From positions 1-24,715 of the IMG/VR virus record IMGVR_UViG_3300046749_000089: 24,715 nt of DNA. One strand, 5' to 3'. Both the position numbers and the translations under genes were made by a program. This document shows, one piece after another, positions 22,205 to 24,715 of the stretch. The notes below the pieces were generated by a model. The model was not told the origin of the DNA, did no database searches, and was given only the letters and a program-made list of their open reading frames with translations. The first letter of the stretch is position 1; every line of letters starts with the position of its first letter. This DNA comes from a virus.

Positions 22205-22869
22205 AAATCTTCATAGGATATGAAAGTGAATATCCTGAAGCATTTGAAGTATGTGCTGAATCTATTCGTAGCTTCAGTACAAAACACGAGATTATACCTC
22301 TTATCAAAAGCAAATTAGAGGATGAAGGAATGTACTCAAGAAAGTACCAGGGTGAGAGCACAGAGTTTGCTTTCACTCGTTTCCTCGTTCCTAAACTGTC
22401 TGATTGGACAGGTCACAGTCTTTTTTGTGATGGAGATTTTATGTGGAGATGTGACCCACAAGAAATCGAAGATTATGTAAAACAAAGTTCTCAATCTCCA
22501 ACTGTATGGGTAGTTAAACACCCTCAATTTCTAACAACACCTAGTGAGAAGATGAATGGCAAAGCAAATATGTCATATCCAAAAAAGTATTGGTCATCTC
22601 TCATGTACTTTAATAACGCACAATGTCTTCAACTATCCAGTAGGTCAGTTAACTATTGGACTGGCAAACAATTACACGAAATGGAGTGGGCGGATGAAAT
22701 TGGTGAGTTACCAGCAGAATATAATGCTATGGTAAATTACTATAATTTTCCTAGTCCTAAAGCAATACACTTTACAGATGGTGGACCGTGGCAAGACATA
22801 CATGATAATATACTTTACTCAAACGAATGGAAAAAACATTACAACAACTTACTAAAAATAAAACACTAA
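22201..22869 (+). CDS. Glycosyltransferase, GT8-like
   Basis: The 222-aa product begins MKIFIGYESEYPEAFEVCAE like GT8 enzymes. It carries TEFAFTRFLVPKL followed by the metal-binding DGD in HSLFCDGDFMW (D77, D79), and a late His in KAIHFTDGGPW (H190) like the GT8 H..G.KPW motif. It should use a nucleotide sugar to glycosylate an unknown acceptor. The start is GTG 22201, overlapping the preceding stop. It overlaps the next glycosyltransferase by 43 bases, suggesting co-translation of a glycosylation pair. Confidence 0.75.
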   Translation: MKIFIGYESEYPEAFEVCAESIRSFSTKHEIIPLIKSKLEDEGMYSRKYQGESTEFAFTRFLVPKLSDWTGHSLFCDGDFMWRCDPQEIEDYVKQSSQSPTVWVVKHPQFLTTPSEKMNGKANMSYPKKYWSSLMYFNNAQCLQLSSRSVNYWTGKQLHEMEWADEIGELPAEYNAMVNYYNFPSPKAIHFTDGGPWQDIHDNILYSNEWKKHYNNLLKIKH

Positions 22870-23477
22870 TACTTGTAGGAAACTCAGTAGAGATTCTACA
22901 ATACGAGTATGGAGATTATATAGAATCTTTTGATACTGTTGTTCGTTTTGGAAGGGGAGCTCCTTATGACTATACAAGTAGTCTAGGTAGTAGAACTGAT
23001 ATATGGGTAACAGGATTTCTTCGTGTAAATGCAAGAAAATTTTTTGACTGTCTTACTCTTTTTAATCGTAGTCGTATTCATATGAACAAACCTTCGACTA
23101 CTATACTCCCTAAAGATTTTAAATATACGGATATGTTTTCTGATGAAGAAATAATAGATATTCATGATAAGTTAGGAGTTGTGCCGAATAAACCTGTAGG
23201 ATGGAGACCATCACAAGGATTTATGGCAATATTATTTTTCTTGTTAAAGTGTGAGTGTAAAAGTATAACTTTGATAGGTTTCGATTTCTTTTCTAAGAAG
23301 TTGCCTTTCAAAACAGGAGAAGATAATCCTTCGAGTTGGCATATGCCAGTCAATACTCAAAAAGTAAATATTCATTCCAAAAAAGAAAAAGAACTTGTAA
23401 TTGATATGAAAAATCAGGGATTGATAGAGTGGAAAATTTTGTCAGACCTTGAAAATGAGATATTAAAGTTTACCTAG
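22827..23477 (+). CDS. GT29-like (sialyltransferase-like) glycosyltransferase
   Basis: The 216-aa protein has two stretches resembling GT29 sialylmotifs: LILVGNSVEIL ... ESFDTVVRFGRG (G18, N19, D36, R40, F41), like the large motif VVGNS..L...G..ID..D.V.R.N, and GWRPSQGFMAILFFLLKC ... ITLIGFDFF (S129, G131, G151-D153), like the small motif P.TG......C..+..YGF. Bacterial and phage members of this group exist with undefined substrates. Donor CMP-sialic acid is a family expectation only; the usual Asn after the Arg-Phe is Gly. ATG 22827 lies within the GT8-like gene. It is the last plus-strand gene. Confidence 0.7.
   Translation: MEKTLQQLTKNKTLILVGNSVEILQYEYGDYIESFDTVVRFGRGAPYDYTSSLGSRTDIWVTGFLRVNARKFFDCLTLFNRSRIHMNKPSTTILPKDFKYTDMFSDEEIIDIHDKLGVVPNKPVGWRPSQGFMAILFFLLKCECKSITLIGFDFFSKKLPFKTGEDNPSSWHMPVNTQKVNIHSKKEKELVIDMKNQGLIEWKILSDLENEILKFT
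23463..23477. other. Tail-to-tail overlap of convergent genes
   Basis: The plus-strand gene stops at TAG 23475-23477 and the minus-strand gene stops at TAA read from 23465 to 23463, so the two coding sequences overlap by 15 bases. There is no intergenic room and no hairpin plus T-run terminator visible around it. This marks the end of the long plus-strand region. Confidence 0.85.
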
Positions 23478-24404
23478 TTTAAATCCTGTTTGTAATAACT
23501 TTCCAAGCGTTGCTTTCTGTTTCGACGCTTTTGTCAACATCTGTTCATTTAATCTTGCATTTCTAAATTGCATAGGAATAGAATCAATCAAACGAGTATA
23601 ACAGTCCCAAGGTATTCCGAGTTGAACACTGATTGGAATATTTAAATAATCTCTCATAGCCCACTTATGTTGCACATTTAAACTGTACCCTTTTCTTAGC
23701 ATATTATTATAATCTGCAACTTCTTTCAAACCTAGACAATCTTTTTCTAGTAGACAATCTACTGTACCATTCATATACAAAGGCATATAGCTATGCTTGA
23801 ATTGAACTAAGTTTTTCATAAATGCTGTGTTAGTACAAGCATCTAGTCTGTGATCTAAGCTGTAAAAGTCTTGTGGCAAGTCTCCCCCTGGAAAGAATAA
23901 GTCTTCGTCTTTGAAAGTTTTCAATACATCCCAGTTAAGTAAAAGCATCTCTGGGTCTTGTTGATGAGCACTATTCTCATATGTTGGATTACCTATTCTT
24001 GAGTAGTAATTTTTATATTGTGAATGGTCTTTGAATCTATGCTTGTGTGATAAGAAAGATAAACTTTTCATAAAGAAACTTTCTTCTGGTAGATTACCTG
24101 TAACTATCTCTCTTAAAAATATTCTATTACCACCTGCTACTAATATTCTTTTGTTTAGACTAGGCGTTTTGTCTTTCCACCAGTTTTTAAGATGACATAC
24201 CATTTTTGCAGTATCTTCTGTTGTCCACCAAGTCTGATATATTTTTATCTCATCAAAGTGTTCTATAGCCCATGCTATAGGAGCATCGTTCCAATCTGCT
24301 TCATGGACATATAAATGAATCCTATAGTCTTTAGACTTATCCAGGAGTGAGGCTAGAGTAAACATACTCCAGTCTTTTTTATATTGATGTACTATTTCTA
24401 TCAT
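23463..24404 (-). CDS. Hypothetical protein, 313 aa, minus strand
   Basis: I do not recognise this protein. It begins MIEIVHQYKKDWSMFTLASL and has alternating hydrophobic and charged segments (IHLYVHEADWNDAPIAWAI, ILVAGGNRIFLREI), clusters of aromatic residues, no signal peptide, no membrane helix and a basic C-terminus (KASKQKATLGKLLQTGFKLG). The opening strand-helix pattern could suit a Rossmann-type enzyme such as a glycosyltransferase, but no motif confirms it. ATG at 24404-24402 forms an ATGA overlap with the stop of the upstream minus-strand gene, so it is preferred over the upstream TTG at 24425. Confidence 0.7.
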   Translation of the reverse strand: MIEIVHQYKKDWSMFTLASLLDKSKDYRIHLYVHEADWNDAPIAWAIEHFDEIKIYQTWWTTEDTAKMVCHLKNWWKDKTPSLNKRILVAGGNRIFLREIVTGNLPEESFFMKSLSFLSHKHRFKDHSQYKNYYSRIGNPTYENSAHQQDPEMLLLNWDVLKTFKDEDLFFPGGDLPQDFYSLDHRLDACTNTAFMKNLVQFKHSYMPLYMNGTVDCLLEKDCLGLKEVADYNNMLRKGYSLNVQHKWAMRDYLNIPISVQLGIPWDCYTRLIDSIPMQFRNARLNEQMLTKASKQKATLGKLLQTGFKLGKL

Positions 24405-24715
24405 TGTTCTATTTTGTATTCCCAAAAGTTTGCTAGATACTTTTCTAGCCTTTCGTCTGCGTCCTCGTCAAAATCAAAGATTATTCCTGAATTTTTTGCC
24501 GAGAACAGTTTTAATATTGTTTTCTTTGCATCTGTTCCTGCAACTGCTTCGTAAAAACTTTCATAAGTAAGTAAACTTTTCTCTCTCTTTTTTACAGGGT
24601 GAGAAACCATTCGTATATCTTTTTCTAGTAGTAATGCGACGATGCCCATTTCACTATTCTGTGCTGTTGCTATTTCAGTTGCATTAAGAAGAAGTTCATG
24701 TCCTCCCTCTTTCTT
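24401..24715 (-). CDS. Hypothetical protein, C-terminal part, runs off window end
   Basis: Reading the minus strand from the window end, the frame is open for 22 codons before the first ATG (24649), so this is probably the C-terminal 104 residues of a longer protein rather than an 82-aa one. The visible part ends IIFDFDEDADERLEKYLANF plus WEYKIEQ and is acidic there. It has a helical region rich in Leu and Lys before that. No motif is recognised. Its stop (TGA, 24403-24401) is coupled to the next minus-strand gene. It may belong to a different functional module, but nothing in the sequence shows which. Confidence 0.65.
   Translation of the reverse strand, partial: KKEGGHELLLNATEIATAQNSEMGIVALLLEKDIRMVSHPVKKREKSLLTYESFYEAVAGTDAKKTILKLFSAKNSGIIFDFDEDADERLEKYLANFWEYKIEQ

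Noticed and set aside
23440-23520. Rho-independent terminator between the convergent genes
   Set aside because: No GC-rich stem followed by a T-run was found on either strand.
1-24715. tRNA genes, CRISPR arrays, insertion sequences or integration sites
   Set aside because: No cloverleaf sequence, spaced direct repeats, transposase or integrase motif was seen; the window is almost entirely overlapping coding sequence.

Overview
This window looks like part of the genome of a tailed DNA bacteriophage (Caudoviricetes), probably a marine phage of an aerobic Gram-negative host. The evidence is an AT-rich sequence, almost gapless gene packing with 1-60 base overlaps, a complete phage replication and recombination gene set, nucleotide metabolism genes, and many small metabolic genes. 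The host cannot be fixed from the sequence. No tRNA, rRNA, CRISPR array, insertion sequence or rho-independent terminator was seen, and no stretch over 300 bases lacks a gene.

Layout. Positions 1-1217 hold the end of an upstream operon: a C-terminal fragment, a 56-aa protein, a ParB-like protein and a shortened diaminopimelate-epimerase-like protein. A consensus sigma70 promoter at 1212-1246 then starts a long operon with a TOPRIM primase (1253) and a family A DNA polymerase with proofreading (2085). Positions 4336-10319 form a metabolic block: sulfotransferase, QueC-like PP-loop enzyme, APS-kinase-like/nucleotidylyltransferase fusion, 2OG-Fe(II)-oxygenase-like protein, an unknown, DNA methyltransferase, DUF2061 membrane protein, a small beta-barrel-like protein, a tiny membrane protein, asparagine-synthetase-like amidotransferase and a glycerol-3-phosphate-type cytidylyltransferase. 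An SF2 helicase (10300) and a glycosyltransferase (11577) close this operon.

A second, nearly identical promoter at 12475-12509 starts another operon: unknown protein, ssDNA-binding protein, peroxiredoxin, Mre11/SbcD/gp47-like nuclease, Rad50/SbcC/gp46-like ATPase, two small membrane proteins, a secreted c-type cytochrome, glutaredoxin, PD-(D/E)XK nuclease, 5'-3' exonuclease, class I ribonucleotide reductase alpha and beta, a DUF6447-like protein, and GT8-like and GT29-like glycosyltransferases. At 23463-23477 two genes converge and overlap tail to tail. The rest of the window (two genes, one running off the end) is on the minus strand.

How the genes fit together. Primase, polymerase, helicase, SSB, gp46/gp47, resolvase-like nuclease and flap exonuclease make up replication, recombination and processing of phage DNA. 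NrdA/NrdB with glutaredoxin supply deoxynucleotides. The least ordinary content is the metabolic cargo: a possible PAPS-supply plus sulfotransferase set beside several transferases, a phage-borne cytochrome c with two membrane proteins, a peroxiredoxin embedded in the recombination operon, and a miniature DapF-fold protein. Functions are read from motifs only; no database search was possible.
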